Below, one piece after another: positions 9,626 to 18,215 of a stretch of 64,000 bases of DNA. The notes beneath the pieces are model-generated. The model searched no databases. It was not told the DNA's origin and saw only the letters and a list, made by a program, of their open reading frames with translations. The stretch spans positions 1 through 64,000 of the forward strand of contig JANXXO010000060.1 of NCBI GenBank assembly GCA_025350565.1. The letters are read 5' to 3'. The DNA comes from Acidimicrobiaceae bacterium (lineage in GTDB: Bacteria; Actinomycetota; Acidimicrobiia; Acidimicrobiales; RAAP-2). Numbering within the stretch: position 1 is the first letter of the stretch; the number at the start of each line of letters is the position of its first letter. The position numbers and the translations under genes are program-made.

Positions 9626-10369
9626 GTGACCTACGACATCGACGTCTACGCCTCGGCCATCGAAGCGCACGCCGCGCAGTGCGCCGCGGATGCGCTCGGG
9701 CACCTGGATCGCAACATCGAACATTGTCCGGGATGGACGGTGGCGGACCTGCTCCAACATCTCATCGAAGTGCACTGGTTTTGGACCACCATCGTTGAGC
9801 AACGGCTGCAAGCACCCCCGGAAACGGGGCGACCGACCGCCGTCGATCGCGACGACCTGGTTGACGCCTTTTCGTCGGGAGCGACAAGGCTGGTGCGGGT
9901 CTTGCGCTCCGCCGATCAGAAGGACGAGGTCTACACCTGGGCGCCCACGCAGCACAACGTCGCGTTCGTGACACGCCACCAAGTGCAAGAGATGGTGGTC
10001 CATCACTGGGACGTCGGACACGCCGTTGGTCGGGTGGTGTCCGTCGGTCCGAAGATTGCCTCCGACTCGATTGACGAATTTCTGACGTTCTCGGTTTCCA
10101 ATGTCGCCGACCAGGCCGACCCTCCTCGCCCACCATTGGGGGGCCCGCTCGTTCTCATGTGCAGTGACAGCGACGCCAGTTGGACCATCGAGGAAGACGT
10201 GGTGCTGGGGACTGTCCGTTTCACTCCGCACGCGGTCACGGGAGCCCCCGTACTTCGCGCCGCGGCGTCAGACCTCTTGCTGTGGCTCTATTCGCGAAAG
10301 GAACTTTCCGCTGACGCGCTGGCGCAGGAGCGTGGGCAGCGGCTGCGAGCTCTCTGCTTCACGGATTGA
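9626..10369 (+). CDS. Maleylpyruvate isomerase-family mycothiol-dependent enzyme (DinB-like)
   Basis: The N-terminal 150 residues have the MDMPI_N/DinB-like four-helix pattern: H near residue 33 in HCPGWTVADLLQHLIEVH, then the histidine cluster VTRHQVQEMVVHHWDVGHAVG (about 115-135), expected to bind a metal. The C-terminal part (about 160-247) matches the small MDMPI_C-like domain. Family members use mycothiol as cofactor or detoxify thiol adducts; the substrate is unknown. Starts at GTG 9626, divergent from the APH fragment. Confidence 0.82.
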   Translation: MTYDIDVYASAIEAHAAQCAADALGHLDRNIEHCPGWTVADLLQHLIEVHWFWTTIVEQRLQAPPETGRPTAVDRDDLVDAFSSGATRLVRVLRSADQKDEVYTWAPTQHNVAFVTRHQVQEMVVHHWDVGHAVGRVVSVGPKIASDSIDEFLTFSVSNVADQADPPRPPLGGPLVLMCSDSDASWTIEEDVVLGTVRFTPHAVTGAPVLRAAASDLLLWLYSRKELSADALAQERGQRLRALCFTD

Positions 10370-10392
10370 GGGACTGAGCGTCGGAACGCCGG

Positions 10393-11253
10393 TTAGCTGG
10401 CGGAGTCCTTCGTGACGTGGACGTCCGTCTCGTACAACGCTGTGCGGCGAAGGTCCAAGACGGCAATCTGTTGGCGCCGACGGCGCACCTCGTCGAGGTC
10501 AATCGTCGCCATCACGACTTCGGGTCCCTGGGTGGCGGCCCGTGCGAGGACGACGCCCCAAGGATCGACGATCATGGAGTGGCCGTGGGTGGCGATGCCC
10601 TCACTCGTTGTCCCCACCTGGGCCGCCGCAACCACGAAGGCGTGGTTCTCGATGGCGCGAGCTCGTAGCAACGTGTCCCAGTGCGCCGCTCCGGTCACCG
10701 CGTTGAACGCCGAGGGCACGGCGAACAGCTCGGCCCCGGCGCTGGCCAAGGCTCGGTACTGTTCTGGGAATCGGAGGTCGAAACATATCGTCATCCCGAG
10801 CGAGAAATCGGGCAGCGTGGCGACCACGAGTTCGTCCCCGGCGGTGATGACACTCGATTCACTTTGTACGTTGGCGCCCGGTACGTCCACGTCGAAGAGA
10901 TGAATCTTTCGGTACGTGACGGCGAGCCCACCGTCGCTGCGAAGCAACACGCTGGTGTTGAAGTACTTACCGGCGACCGGCGAGGATTCGATGAGGCTGC
11001 CGAGGTGCAGTGTCACGCCAAGTTCTTGGGCCACCTGCGCCATTTGCGAGGTGGTCGGCCCCGGCACGGCCTCGGCCGCTTGGTCAAATCCTTCGTGCGG
11101 CCCTAGGTACGTGACGTATTCGGGAGTCTGGATGTACGTCGCCCCCTGGGCGGCCGCGCGGCGAATGAGTTCAGTGGCGCGCGCAAGGTTGTCGTCGGGG
11201 TCGGCCCCCGAAGAGAGTTGCACGGCGGCAACGGTCACGTGTCGCAAATACAC
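10393..11253 (-). CDS. Carbon-nitrogen hydrolase (nitrilase superfamily, Nit-like)
   Basis: A C-N hydrolase of 286 residues with the full Glu-Lys-Cys triad: TPEYVTYLG (Glu near 45), YRKIHLFDVD (Lys near 115) and TICFDLRFPE (Cys near 157). The KIHLFD and CFDLRFPE context is that of the Nit1/Nit2 branch (deaminated glutathione or omega-amidase). The exact substrate is an inference. An AAGGA about 10 bp upstream supports the GTG at 11253. Confidence 0.88.
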   Translation of the reverse strand: MYLRHVTVAAVQLSSGADPDDNLARATELIRRAAAQGATYIQTPEYVTYLGPHEGFDQAAEAVPGPTTSQMAQVAQELGVTLHLGSLIESSPVAGKYFNTSVLLRSDGGLAVTYRKIHLFDVDVPGANVQSESSVITAGDELVVATLPDFSLGMTICFDLRFPEQYRALASAGAELFAVPSAFNAVTGAAHWDTLLRARAIENHAFVVAAAQVGTTSEGIATHGHSMIVDPWGVVLARAATQGPEVVMATIDLDEVRRRRQQIAVLDLRRTALYETDVHVTKDSAS

Positions 11254-11408
11254 TCCATCATCCTTCGCAACTTACAGGCAACGTCGGGTGTCACCGGGCG
11301 CACCGGCCCAGTCGTAGCGAACTAGGGCGGTAAGTAGCGCGCAATTGGTCGTTTCGTCGGTCCGGCGAACGTCGCGTCGTGGCCATTGGGCGCCGGACGC
11401 GAGACGGC

Positions 11409-11735
11409 CTAAGGAGTTGGCGCGGTCCACTCGTGGCGACGAATGACCTGCGCAACGTCGATGTCGTAGTCCACGTAAAAGCGCGATTGGCCCAGCGCTT
11501 GGGCCTCGCGGTGTCCGGGAACCTCGCGCCACGCGTTGAGGTCTTCCAAGCTTTGAAAGTAGGACACGGTGATGGCCGACCGGGTCGAGGTATCGACGAC
11601 GGTGGTGTGGCTGATGTAGCCCGGGATGGTGGCGACGAGTCGGTCCATGCGCTCTGACCACTCGTGGTAGTCCACACTCGAATGGTCAGTGCGGGTCGAG
11701 CGAAAAATGCAGACCACCGGCCGATCAGCGTCCAT
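11409..11735 (-). CDS. Antibiotic biosynthesis monooxygenase-type (ABM) protein
   Basis: A 108-residue dimeric alpha-beta barrel protein. The pattern is that of the ABM family: a first strand VVCIFRSTR, the central IPGYISHTTVVDTSTRSAITVSYF with Y and S positions typical of heme-free monooxygenases or stress proteins, and W-R-x-VPGHREAQALG. Function unknown. The start ATG 11735 is preferred; ATG 11750 is possible. It is divergent from the methyltransferase gene with 57 bp between the starts. Confidence 0.75.
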   Translation of the reverse strand: MDADRPVVCIFRSTRTDHSSVDYHEWSERMDRLVATIPGYISHTTVVDTSTRSAITVSYFQSLEDLNAWREVPGHREAQALGQSRFYVDYDIDVAQVIRRHEWTAPTP

Positions 11736-11792
11736 GGTCGCAGCGTACATCGCCGATTTTGCCGCCATCGTGGGGCTGGGTAGCGTTTGCAC

Positions 11793-12611
11793 GTGTCCAA
11801 CACTCCTGATCGCTATTCGCACGGCCATCACGAGTCGGTCTTGCGAAGTCACGTGTGGCGTACGGCGCAGAACTCGGCATCGTTTCTCTTGCCGCATCTT
11901 CGTGCCGGCGACACCTTGCTCGACGTGGGCTGCGGTCCCGGCACTATCACCGTCGACCTCGCGAGCATCGTGGAGCCGGGCCACGTCACCGGAATCGATC
12001 GATCGGCTGAGGTGATTGAGAAGGCCCGCGCTGACGTGGGGTCGAATGGCCCGGGCAATGTGACCTTCGCCGTGGGTGACGTCTACGCCCTGGGGTTCGA
12101 GGATGACTGTTTCGACGTGGTCTACGCCCACCAGGTGCTGCAACATCTGACGGATCCCGTGGCGGCACTGCGTGAAATGCGACGCGTGCTTCGTCCCGGC
12201 GGTTTGCTCGCCGTTCGCGACGCCGACTACAGCGCCTTCACCTGGTTCCCGTTGGACTCCCGGCTCGACCGATGGATGGAGCTGTATCACCAGATCACCT
12301 CGCGCAACGGCGCTGACGCCGATGCGGGTCGCCACCTGGCGGCCTGGGTCGCGTCGGCCGGCTTTTCGTTGGTCGAAACCTCCGCCGCGACCTGGACGTT
12401 CGAGGAGCCGGACGAACGTTCGTGGTGGGGTGGACTATGGGCAGATCGCATACTGCACAGTGAGTTTGGGCGCCAGGGTATCGAATACGGGTTCACCACG
12501 ACCCAGGAACTCAGCTCGCTGAGTGACGCCTTCCGACAGTGGTCAGAGGTTAACGGCGCCACCTTCCACGTGGAACACGCCGAAGTCCTGGCCCGGACGA
12601 ACGAACGCTAA
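11793..12611 (+). CDS. Class I SAM-dependent methyltransferase
   Basis: A methyltransferase of 272 residues. Motif I is LLDVGCGPGTITVDLA (about residues 42-57), motif II is GIDRSAEVIEKAR, motif III is FAVGDVYAL, and the post-motif is VLRPGGLLAVRDADYSAF. The opening YSHGHHESVLRSHVWRTA-x-NSA resembles actinobacterial ubiquinone/menaquinone-type or phenazine-type methyltransferases. The substrate cannot be called. The start is GTG 11793; TTG 11787 is also in frame. The stop overlaps the end of the convergent VOC gene. Confidence 0.85.
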   Translation: MSNTPDRYSHGHHESVLRSHVWRTAQNSASFLLPHLRAGDTLLDVGCGPGTITVDLASIVEPGHVTGIDRSAEVIEKARADVGSNGPGNVTFAVGDVYALGFEDDCFDVVYAHQVLQHLTDPVAALREMRRVLRPGGLLAVRDADYSAFTWFPLDSRLDRWMELYHQITSRNGADADAGRHLAAWVASAGFSLVETSAATWTFEEPDERSWWGGLWADRILHSEFGRQGIEYGFTTTQELSSLSDAFRQWSEVNGATFHVEHAEVLARTNER

Positions 12612-12970
12612 TGAATCGCGCTGAAATGCGGATTGCAAATGAGACCCACCAACTGGCCTAGAGGATTCACGAAGGTCGCCGTGACGATGCCGTCACCGAC
12701 GTCCTCGGGCCCCACCTCGACGGTGCCCCCGGCGGTCTGCGCTTCGCTCAAGGCGCTCGCCACGTCGTCGACGCCCCAGTACGTTGTGGCACCACCGTCC
12801 ACTTCGGAGGGAAGGAGTCCTAGCTCATAGCCGCCCACATTGAACCCGACGTAGTACGGTTCGTCGAAGTAGGGGCCAAATCCGAGGAAGGTTGACCACC
12901 ACGCCTTCGCGGCCACGAGGTCGGAGGTTGGATAAATGAGGGTTCGAAGTCCTTTGAGGTGAGCTGACAT
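12608..12970 (-). CDS. VOC (glyoxalase/bleomycin resistance) family protein
   Basis: A 120-residue single-module VOC protein with two beta-alpha-beta-beta-beta units: LRTLIYPTSDLVAAKAWWSTFLGF then TYWGVDDVASALSEAQ. The end, FVNPLGQLVGLICNP, is typical. Metal ligands are not conserved enough to predict activity. The start at ATG 12970 fits the family. Confidence 0.82.
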   Translation of the reverse strand: MSAHLKGLRTLIYPTSDLVAAKAWWSTFLGFGPYFDEPYYVGFNVGGYELGLLPSEVDGGATTYWGVDDVASALSEAQTAGGTVEVGPEDVGDGIVTATFVNPLGQLVGLICNPHFSAIH

Positions 12971-13052
12971 GTCGTCAAGGTAGCAAAGACGTGTTACTGA
13001 TGCACCGAGTGCGCGTCGCTCGTCCCCAACCGCTCCTATTGCTCGGAGATCG

Positions 13053-14534
13053 TTACCCGCGTTGGGGGCGCAAAAATTGTGGTTCGAGGGCGCCTCGCGC
13101 CACCAGCCCGAGCGCATCCTCGAATCCAGCGGCCACGGCCAACATCGTGGGTTCGCTGCCGGGCCGACCAACCATTGCCAGGCCGACCGGGAGTCCCTCG
13201 ATGAGTCCCATGGGCACGGTGGCAATTGGCCACCCGGCGATTGCCGCCCCTTGGGTAATCTGCGACCACCGAGCGCTGCCACTGCCCCCGAGCACCAAGT
13301 CATTTTTCCACGCGGGGCCGTAACTTGGGGCAATGAAACAGTCGGCGTCGCTCAGCGCGGGAACGAGACACACGTCCAGCGCCCAGGCCAGGTTGCGGGC
13401 GCGTGCGTCGCGATACGCCTCACTGGCTCGGCCGCCCGACGCCAGTGCCATGTCAAAGTATTCGTGACCGAAATGCGCCAACTCGACCGCGGCGTGTTCA
13501 TTTTCGTAGGCAATGACCTCCGCCAGCGACGTCGGTCCCGATCCGCCTCGGCGAATGAGGAACGCCGTGAGGTCGTCGGACATTTCACTGAGCAAGACGG
13601 TGAGTTCGTCGGCCCCGACGGATTCGTTGACTTCGGCCACCTCGATCTCCGTGAACGACATGCCGGCCCGCGTGGCCACACGAACGGCGTCAGTGAAGAG
13701 GGCGTCGGTCGGCGGATGACCCGTAACGAGGTTCTTCGCGACGGCGACGCGCGCACCACCCGGCCCTTGTCGGACTCGGTCGAGCACGCCGCTGGTCGCG
13801 GCCAAGATTTCGTAGAGGGCCGCGACGTCGTGGGTCGTGCGGGCCATCGGTCCGGCGCTGTCCTGGCTGGCCGATATGGGAATGACGCCTTCACCGGGAA
13901 CCGTGCCCACGGCCGGTTTGATGCCCACGACGCCATTGAGCGAAGCCGGACAGGTGATCGATCCATCGGTCTCGGTGCCGACGGCGAGCGGGGCGAGTCG
14001 CGCGGCCAAGGCCGCACCCGAACCGGCCGACGAACCTCCGGCGCAACGATCGAGTCGGTAGGGATTGAGGGTGAGCCCACCGGCCGCCGACCACCCGCTG
14101 GTGGAGAGGGGCGATCGCATGTTGGCCCACTGGGAGAGGTTGGTCGCCCCGAGAAGTACGAGCCCTGCGTCGCGGAGTCGGGTGACGAGTGGTGCATCCT
14201 TGGGAACCGGTCGATCGCGCAAGGATGTCGAACCCGCCGTGCCGGGTAAGCCGACCGCTTCGATGTTGTCCTTCACGAGAATGGGCACGCCGTGCAGTTG
14301 ACTGCGCACTCGGCCCGCGGCTCGTTCACCGTCGAGCCGCTGCGCTTCGGCCAGTGCGTCAGATGCGACGGCGATGATGCTGCGCAGTTCGATCTCGCTG
14401 CCCGGCGCGTCCACTTCGCGAATTCGCTCGAGGAGCGCCTCTACGACCTGCACCGAGGTCACCGTGCCGGACTGCATGAGATCGGCCAGTTCGAGTGCCG
14501 ACGCTTCGCACAGCGCCGAAGTGCTAAGTGTCAC
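13053..14534 (-). CDS. Amidase (amidase signature family)
   Basis: A 493-residue amide hydrolase. The Ser-cisSer-Lys triad is present: catalytic Lys in GVPILVKDNIE (near residue 92), the glycine/serine-rich AGGSSAGSGAALAA (near 168), and the nucleophile region GTETDGSITCPAS (near 192). It is close to the single-chain amidases such as 6-aminohexanoate-cyclic-dimer hydrolase-like enzymes rather than GatA, since no gatB or gatC is nearby. GTG 14534 follows AAAGGGGAAC. The substrate is unknown. Confidence 0.9.
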   Translation of the reverse strand: MTLSTSALCEASALELADLMQSGTVTSVQVVEALLERIREVDAPGSEIELRSIIAVASDALAEAQRLDGERAAGRVRSQLHGVPILVKDNIEAVGLPGTAGSTSLRDRPVPKDAPLVTRLRDAGLVLLGATNLSQWANMRSPLSTSGWSAAGGLTLNPYRLDRCAGGSSAGSGAALAARLAPLAVGTETDGSITCPASLNGVVGIKPAVGTVPGEGVIPISASQDSAGPMARTTHDVAALYEILAATSGVLDRVRQGPGGARVAVAKNLVTGHPPTDALFTDAVRVATRAGMSFTEIEVAEVNESVGADELTVLLSEMSDDLTAFLIRRGGSGPTSLAEVIAYENEHAAVELAHFGHEYFDMALASGGRASEAYRDARARNLAWALDVCLVPALSDADCFIAPSYGPAWKNDLVLGGSGSARWSQITQGAAIAGWPIATVPMGLIEGLPVGLAMVGRPGSEPTMLAVAAGFEDALGLVARGALEPQFLRPQRG

Positions 14535-14636
14535 CGTTCCCCTTTAACGGTGCCGACGCTAACACTCGCGCGACGCGGTCTCGCCCGACGAGGTGCTCAC
14601 TCCTGGTCGCGTCCAGTGCCGATGTAGCCTCGATTA

Positions 14637-15087
14637 ATGGTCAAACTGCAGGAAAAAAGCCAGGACGAACTGACGGCGTGGCTTCCCGGAATGTTCGAGC
14701 ACTACGTCGCCGAACGAGTGAAGGCCGGCGAAGAGCGCGCGTCGGCGGAGAAATTGTCGGATCGTCAACGTGCGGAACTTTTTCCCGACGGTGCGCCGGT
14801 TCCTGACCAATTCATCATGAACATCATTGGCGACGACGCGACCGTCGGCACCTTGTGGCGGGGACGGCCTCTCGGGGGCACGCGCGACACCTGGTTCGTT
14901 TTCAACATCGAGATTCACCGAGAATGTCGCGGCGAGGGCCTTGGTCGGGCCGCCATGGAAGCCGCCGAATCCTGGACGCGCGAACGTCATGGAAAGCGAC
15001 TCGGATTGGCCTAATCTCGTCGCTTGCTCACCGCACGATTCGTTGGGCTACGAAGTGATGGCGACCTCGATGTTCAAAGACCTGTGA
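14637..15087 (+). pseudogene. GNAT acetyltransferase, frameshifted near the C-terminus
   Basis: The first frame (14637-15014, 125 residues) covers the N-terminal helices and the acetyl-CoA core FNIEIHRECRGEGLGRAAM, then stops at LGLA. The expected end of the family, DSLGYEVMATSMFKDL, is encoded directly downstream in another frame, ending at 15087. Only 28 bp separate GL from DSLGY where about 39 bp would be expected, consistent with a deletion of about 11 bp. The acetyl-CoA site remains, so residual activity is possible but unlikely. Confidence 0.7.
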
Positions 15088-15090
15088 GAG

Positions 15091-15107
15091 ACTCGACGGC
15101 GTCGAGT
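15091..15107. repeat. 17-bp perfect inverted repeat
   Basis: ACTCGACG-G-CGTCGAGT lies 3 bp after the end of the decayed GNAT gene. There is no T run, so a terminator role is doubtful. An operator or remnant hairpin is possible. The rest of 15088-15258 shows nothing recognisable. Confidence 0.5.
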
Positions 15108-15258
15108 GGCGTGCGGTGCCACGAGGTCGTGAGGTTCTCGCGTGCGAACCGGCAGTTCGATTTCGAGTGACGAGCCCGTCCGACGCCACATTTCTTCAAT
15201 AGTGTGGTCGGCGAGGCCGCCCATCTCGCCTCATCACCAGGGCACTAAGGACTGCGTC

Positions 15259-15843
15259 ATGCAACTCATGCTTCCTCTACGTAGTGAGCGACTCATCATT
15301 CGCGCCCTCAACCAGGACGACCTGGAGCGACACTTCGCACTGTTTTCCAATCCCGAGGTGGTGCGTTTCCTCTACGAAGAGCCGCTCAACCGCCAGCGCG
15401 CTCAGGAACACCTAAAGCGACGTTGCGTCCTGGACCTGCCGAGCGAAGGAGCGTGGATCAACTTCGGGGTGGAACTCGCGAAGGAAAGAGTGCTGATTGG
15501 CGAACTGGGTTTGGCCAACCTCGCCGTCACCCACCGCCACTACGAAATTGGCTACGTCTTTGACCCTGCGTACGTCGGGCAGGGCTACGCCACCGAGGCG
15601 GCGGCGATGATGGTGGAGTTGGCCATTTCTGGACTCGGCGCCCACCGGGTTTCTGCTCGCGTCGACGCGCGCAATCTCCGTTCCGCCGCCGTGCTCGAGC
15701 GTCTCGGCATGCGACGAGAGGGACACTTCGTCGAGAACGAGTTCGTGAAGGGCGAGTGGACCGACGAGGCGACCTACGCCGTCCTCGAGGACGAGTGGCG
15801 CGCCCGGGGCGGCCCCGAAAGGTCCTTCAACTTCCGCCCGTAG
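15259..15843 (+). CDS. RimJ/RimL-type GNAT N-acetyltransferase
   Basis: A 194-residue acetyltransferase with the acetyltransf_3 layout: an N-terminal RSERLIIRALNQDDLE, the central YEIGYVFDPAYVGQGYATEAAAMMVEL with the acetyl-CoA turn, and NLRSAAVLERLGMRREGHF near the C-terminus. Typical acceptors are protein N-termini or small amines; which applies here is unknown. The ATG at 15259 follows TAAGGA. The coding sequence is intact, unlike the neighbouring GNAT locus. Confidence 0.88.
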   Translation: MQLMLPLRSERLIIRALNQDDLERHFALFSNPEVVRFLYEEPLNRQRAQEHLKRRCVLDLPSEGAWINFGVELAKERVLIGELGLANLAVTHRHYEIGYVFDPAYVGQGYATEAAAMMVELAISGLGAHRVSARVDARNLRSAAVLERLGMRREGHFVENEFVKGEWTDEATYAVLEDEWRARGGPERSFNFRP

Positions 15844-15853
15844 TCGCCGCGCC

Positions 15854-16459
15854 CTAGGCAATGAGCGGTCGACTGGGCCGGAACCATTTGTACTCAATGT
15901 TCTTAGCGATGTGTTGGGCGAGGAGGTCATTGAGTTCACGCGCGACCAGCCACAGCGCCAGGTCGATGCCGCTCGTGACACCGCCGCTCGTCACCAGATC
16001 ACCGTCGTCCACGACCCGCTCCGGAACCACAATCACCCCAAGTTCCGACAGCTCCTCGTGCGCGGCGTGATGGGTATTGGCCCGACGACCGGCAATGATC
16101 CCCGCGTGCGCCCACAGCATCGTCCCGGTGCACACACCGGCCATCACCGCGCAGGTGGCCGAGGACGCGGCGAGCAGATGTAAAAGGTCACCCTTTTGGC
16201 ACTCGGCCCACGCGCCCACTTTGGAGCGCGCACTCCATCCCCCGCCCGCGACGATCACGATGTTGGCCTCACCCGGCGTAAAGACGCCGTCGGTCGCGAA
16301 GGTCAGTCCGCCGGCGCCGCGCACCGAGCGCTGGTCGCCGGGGCCAACGACGCGAACCGAGAAATCGTCGTCAAGTTCTTGCGCCCGGCGAAGCACCTCA
16401 AGCGGTCCGAGCGCGTCCATTTCGACCACTCCGTCAAAGACCACTATGTCGGCCAGCAT
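15854..16459 (-). CDS. DJ-1/PfpI family protein (isonitrile hydratase-like)
   Basis: A 201-residue class I glutamine amidotransferase-like protein. It begins LADIVVFDGVVEMDALGPLEVL, has the nucleophile elbow AGVCTGTMLWAHAGIIAGRRANTHH (Cys near 109), and ends VTSGGVTSGIDLALWLV. This set is characteristic of isonitrile hydratases and of the N-terminal half of GlxA-type AraC regulators; no AraC DNA-binding domain is attached. Catalytic activity is plausible but not proven. Confidence 0.82.
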   Translation of the reverse strand: MLADIVVFDGVVEMDALGPLEVLRRAQELDDDFSVRVVGPGDQRSVRGAGGLTFATDGVFTPGEANIVIVAGGGWSARSKVGAWAECQKGDLLHLLAASSATCAVMAGVCTGTMLWAHAGIIAGRRANTHHAAHEELSELGVIVVPERVVDDGDLVTSGGVTSGIDLALWLVARELNDLLAQHIAKNIEYKWFRPSRPLIA

Positions 16460-16593
16460 CCCGCAATCCTACGGTGCGTTTCGTTCGCTGCGCGGGGCCC
16501 GCGGGGTCTCCTTCATTCGTGGGGCGCGGGGAACGAGGAAGCACACGGGTACGGTGGATGTGAGGGTACAACGCCTTCGTAGAGGAGGCTCCC

Positions 16594-17520
16594 ATGCGGA
16601 TTGCCGACGACATTACACGCTTGGTCGGGGGCACCCCCTTGGTACGACTGCACACCATTGCGCCCGAAGGCGCCACCGTGCTCGCAAAACTCGAGTTCTT
16701 CAATCCCGGGGGCAGCGTGAAGGATCGAATCGCCGTCGCCATGATCGACGACGCCGAGCAGCGAGGCCGGCTATCGCGCGGCGACACCATTGTCGAGCCG
16801 ACGAGCGGTAACACCGGTATCGCTCTGGCGATGGTCTGTGCCGCGCGCGGGTACCGAGCCATCTTCACGATGCCCGAGACCATGAGCGTGGAGCGACGAA
16901 TGTTGCTACGCGGCTTCGGGGCGGAGTTGGTGTTGACGCCCGGACCCGACGGGATGGGCGGGGCCATCGCCAAGGCCCAAGAGATTGCCGACGCGGGCGG
17001 CTTCTTCATGCCGCAGCAGTTCGACAATCCGGCCAATCCGGCCATCCATCGCACCACGACCGCCATAGAGATTTGGGACGATACCGAAGGAACGGTGGAC
17101 GTCATCGTGGCCGGCGTCGGTACGGGCGGCACCATCTCGGGGGTGGGGGCGCTCTTGAAGGAACGCAAGCCCAGCGTGCGCGTGGTGGCGGTCGAGCCGG
17201 CCGCGTCGCCCGTTCTCGCGGGTGGCGTCAAGGGTCCGCACCCGATCCAAGGCATCGGGGCCGGTTTCCTTCCGACGAACATGGACATGTCGGTCGTTGA
17301 CGAAGTCATCGGCGTGGAGAACGCTGACGCATTCGCCACAGCTCGGTCCCTCGCCACGCGCGAAGGCCTCCTCGTAGGCATCTCATCGGGAGCGGCGACC
17401 TGGGCCGCGCTCCAGATAGCGCAACGGCGCGAACATGCCGGTCAAACCATCGTGGTCATCATCCCCAGCTTTGGCGAGCGCTACCTCTCGACCCCCCTGT
17501 TCGAGGGCTTGGGCGACTGA
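16594..17520 (+). CDS. cysK: Cysteine synthase A (O-acetylserine sulfhydrylase)
   Basis: Makes cysteine from O-acetylserine and sulfide with PLP. The 308-residue protein has the PLP lysine in NPGGSVKDR (near residue 42), the substrate loop [12 protein letters not shown], the phosphate-binding GTGGTISG (near 179) and SSGAATWAA near the end. The ATG follows AGAGGAGG. cysE starts 2 bp after its stop, so the two form an operon and probably the usual CysE-CysK complex. Its supply of serine could come from SerB at 59783. Confidence 0.95.
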   Translation: MRIADDITRLVGGTPLVRLHTIAPEGATVLAKLEFFNPGGSVKDRIAVAMIDDAEQRGRLSRGDTIVEPTSGNTGIALAMVCAARGYRAIFTMPETMSVERRMLLRGFGAELVLTPGPDGMGGAIAKAQEIADAGGFFMPQQFDNPANPAIHRTTTAIEIWDDTEGTVDVIVAGVGTGGTISGVGALLKERKPSVRVVAVEPAASPVLAGGVKGPHPIQGIGAGFLPTNMDMSVVDEVIGVENADAFATARSLATREGLLVGISSGAATWAALQIAQRREHAGQTIVVIIPSFGERYLSTPLFEGLGD

Positions 17521-17522
17521 CG

Positions 17523-18131
17523 ATGGTCCATTCGTATCGCCGTGACGTTGACGTGATCCTCGAGCGCGACCCGGCGGCGCACAGTCGCGCAGAAGTGATG
17601 CTCACCTATCCGGGACTACACGCGGTGTGGGGCTACCACCTCGCGCACGCCTTGTGGAAGAGCAATCACCAGCTCCTCGCGCGATCTCTTTCGTCAGTCG
17701 TGCGCATGCTGACGGGTGTCGACATACATCCGGGCGCTTCCATCGGAGAAGGTCTCTTCGTTGATCACGCAATGGGCGTGGTGATCGGCGAAACGGCCAT
17801 TGTCGGTGACGACGTGACGATGTATCACGGGGCCACCCTCGGAGGACGAAGCGTCGCGAGTGGCAAACGTCACCCCACGATCGGTGATCGCGTGATGATT
17901 GGCGCCGGCGCGAAGATCCTCGGACCGGTGCTCGTCGGCCACGACAGTCGCATCGGGGCCAACGCCGTCGTGGTTCGTGACGTCGCCGAGGGCAGCGTCA
18001 TTGTCGGGGTACCGGGTCGACTGCTCGCGTCGCACGGCCACGTCGCCGGTCCGGTGGAAGTGGACAGCTTGCTCCAACGCGTCCACGAACTCGAACGGCT
18101 CCGCGCTGAGCAAGCGGACTTCAGCATTTAA
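17523..18131 (+). CDS. cysE: Serine O-acetyltransferase
   Basis: Acetylates serine to O-acetylserine, the CysK substrate. It has an N-terminal helical part and a left-handed beta-helix of hexapeptide repeats: [39 protein letters not shown], then [19 protein letters not shown]. His residues in DHAMG and YHGATLGG are the usual catalytic and substrate-binding ones. The 202-residue length matches the short actinobacterial form. The C-terminus extends past the beta-helix with a [11 protein letters not shown] helix and ends in Ile, the residue that inserts into the CysK active site. Confidence 0.94.
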   Translation: MVHSYRRDVDVILERDPAAHSRAEVMLTYPGLHAVWGYHLAHALWKSNHQLLARSLSSVVRMLTGVDIHPGASIGEGLFVDHAMGVVIGETAIVGDDVTMYHGATLGGRSVASGKRHPTIGDRVMIGAGAKILGPVLVGHDSRIGANAVVVRDVAEGSVIVGVPGRLLASHGHVAGPVEVDSLLQRVHELERLRAEQADFSI

Positions 18132-18215
18132 CGTTCAGGCGATGCCCTTGCGCGTGGGCGACTAATCTTCGCCACGGCACATCGCCACACAGCACGACCA
18201 CAAAGTGAGCTCTCA

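Noticed and set aside
13062-14249. Plus-strand open frame opposite the amidase (395 codons)
   Set aside because: Low-complexity Arg/Gly/His composition; shadow of the amidase coding sequence.
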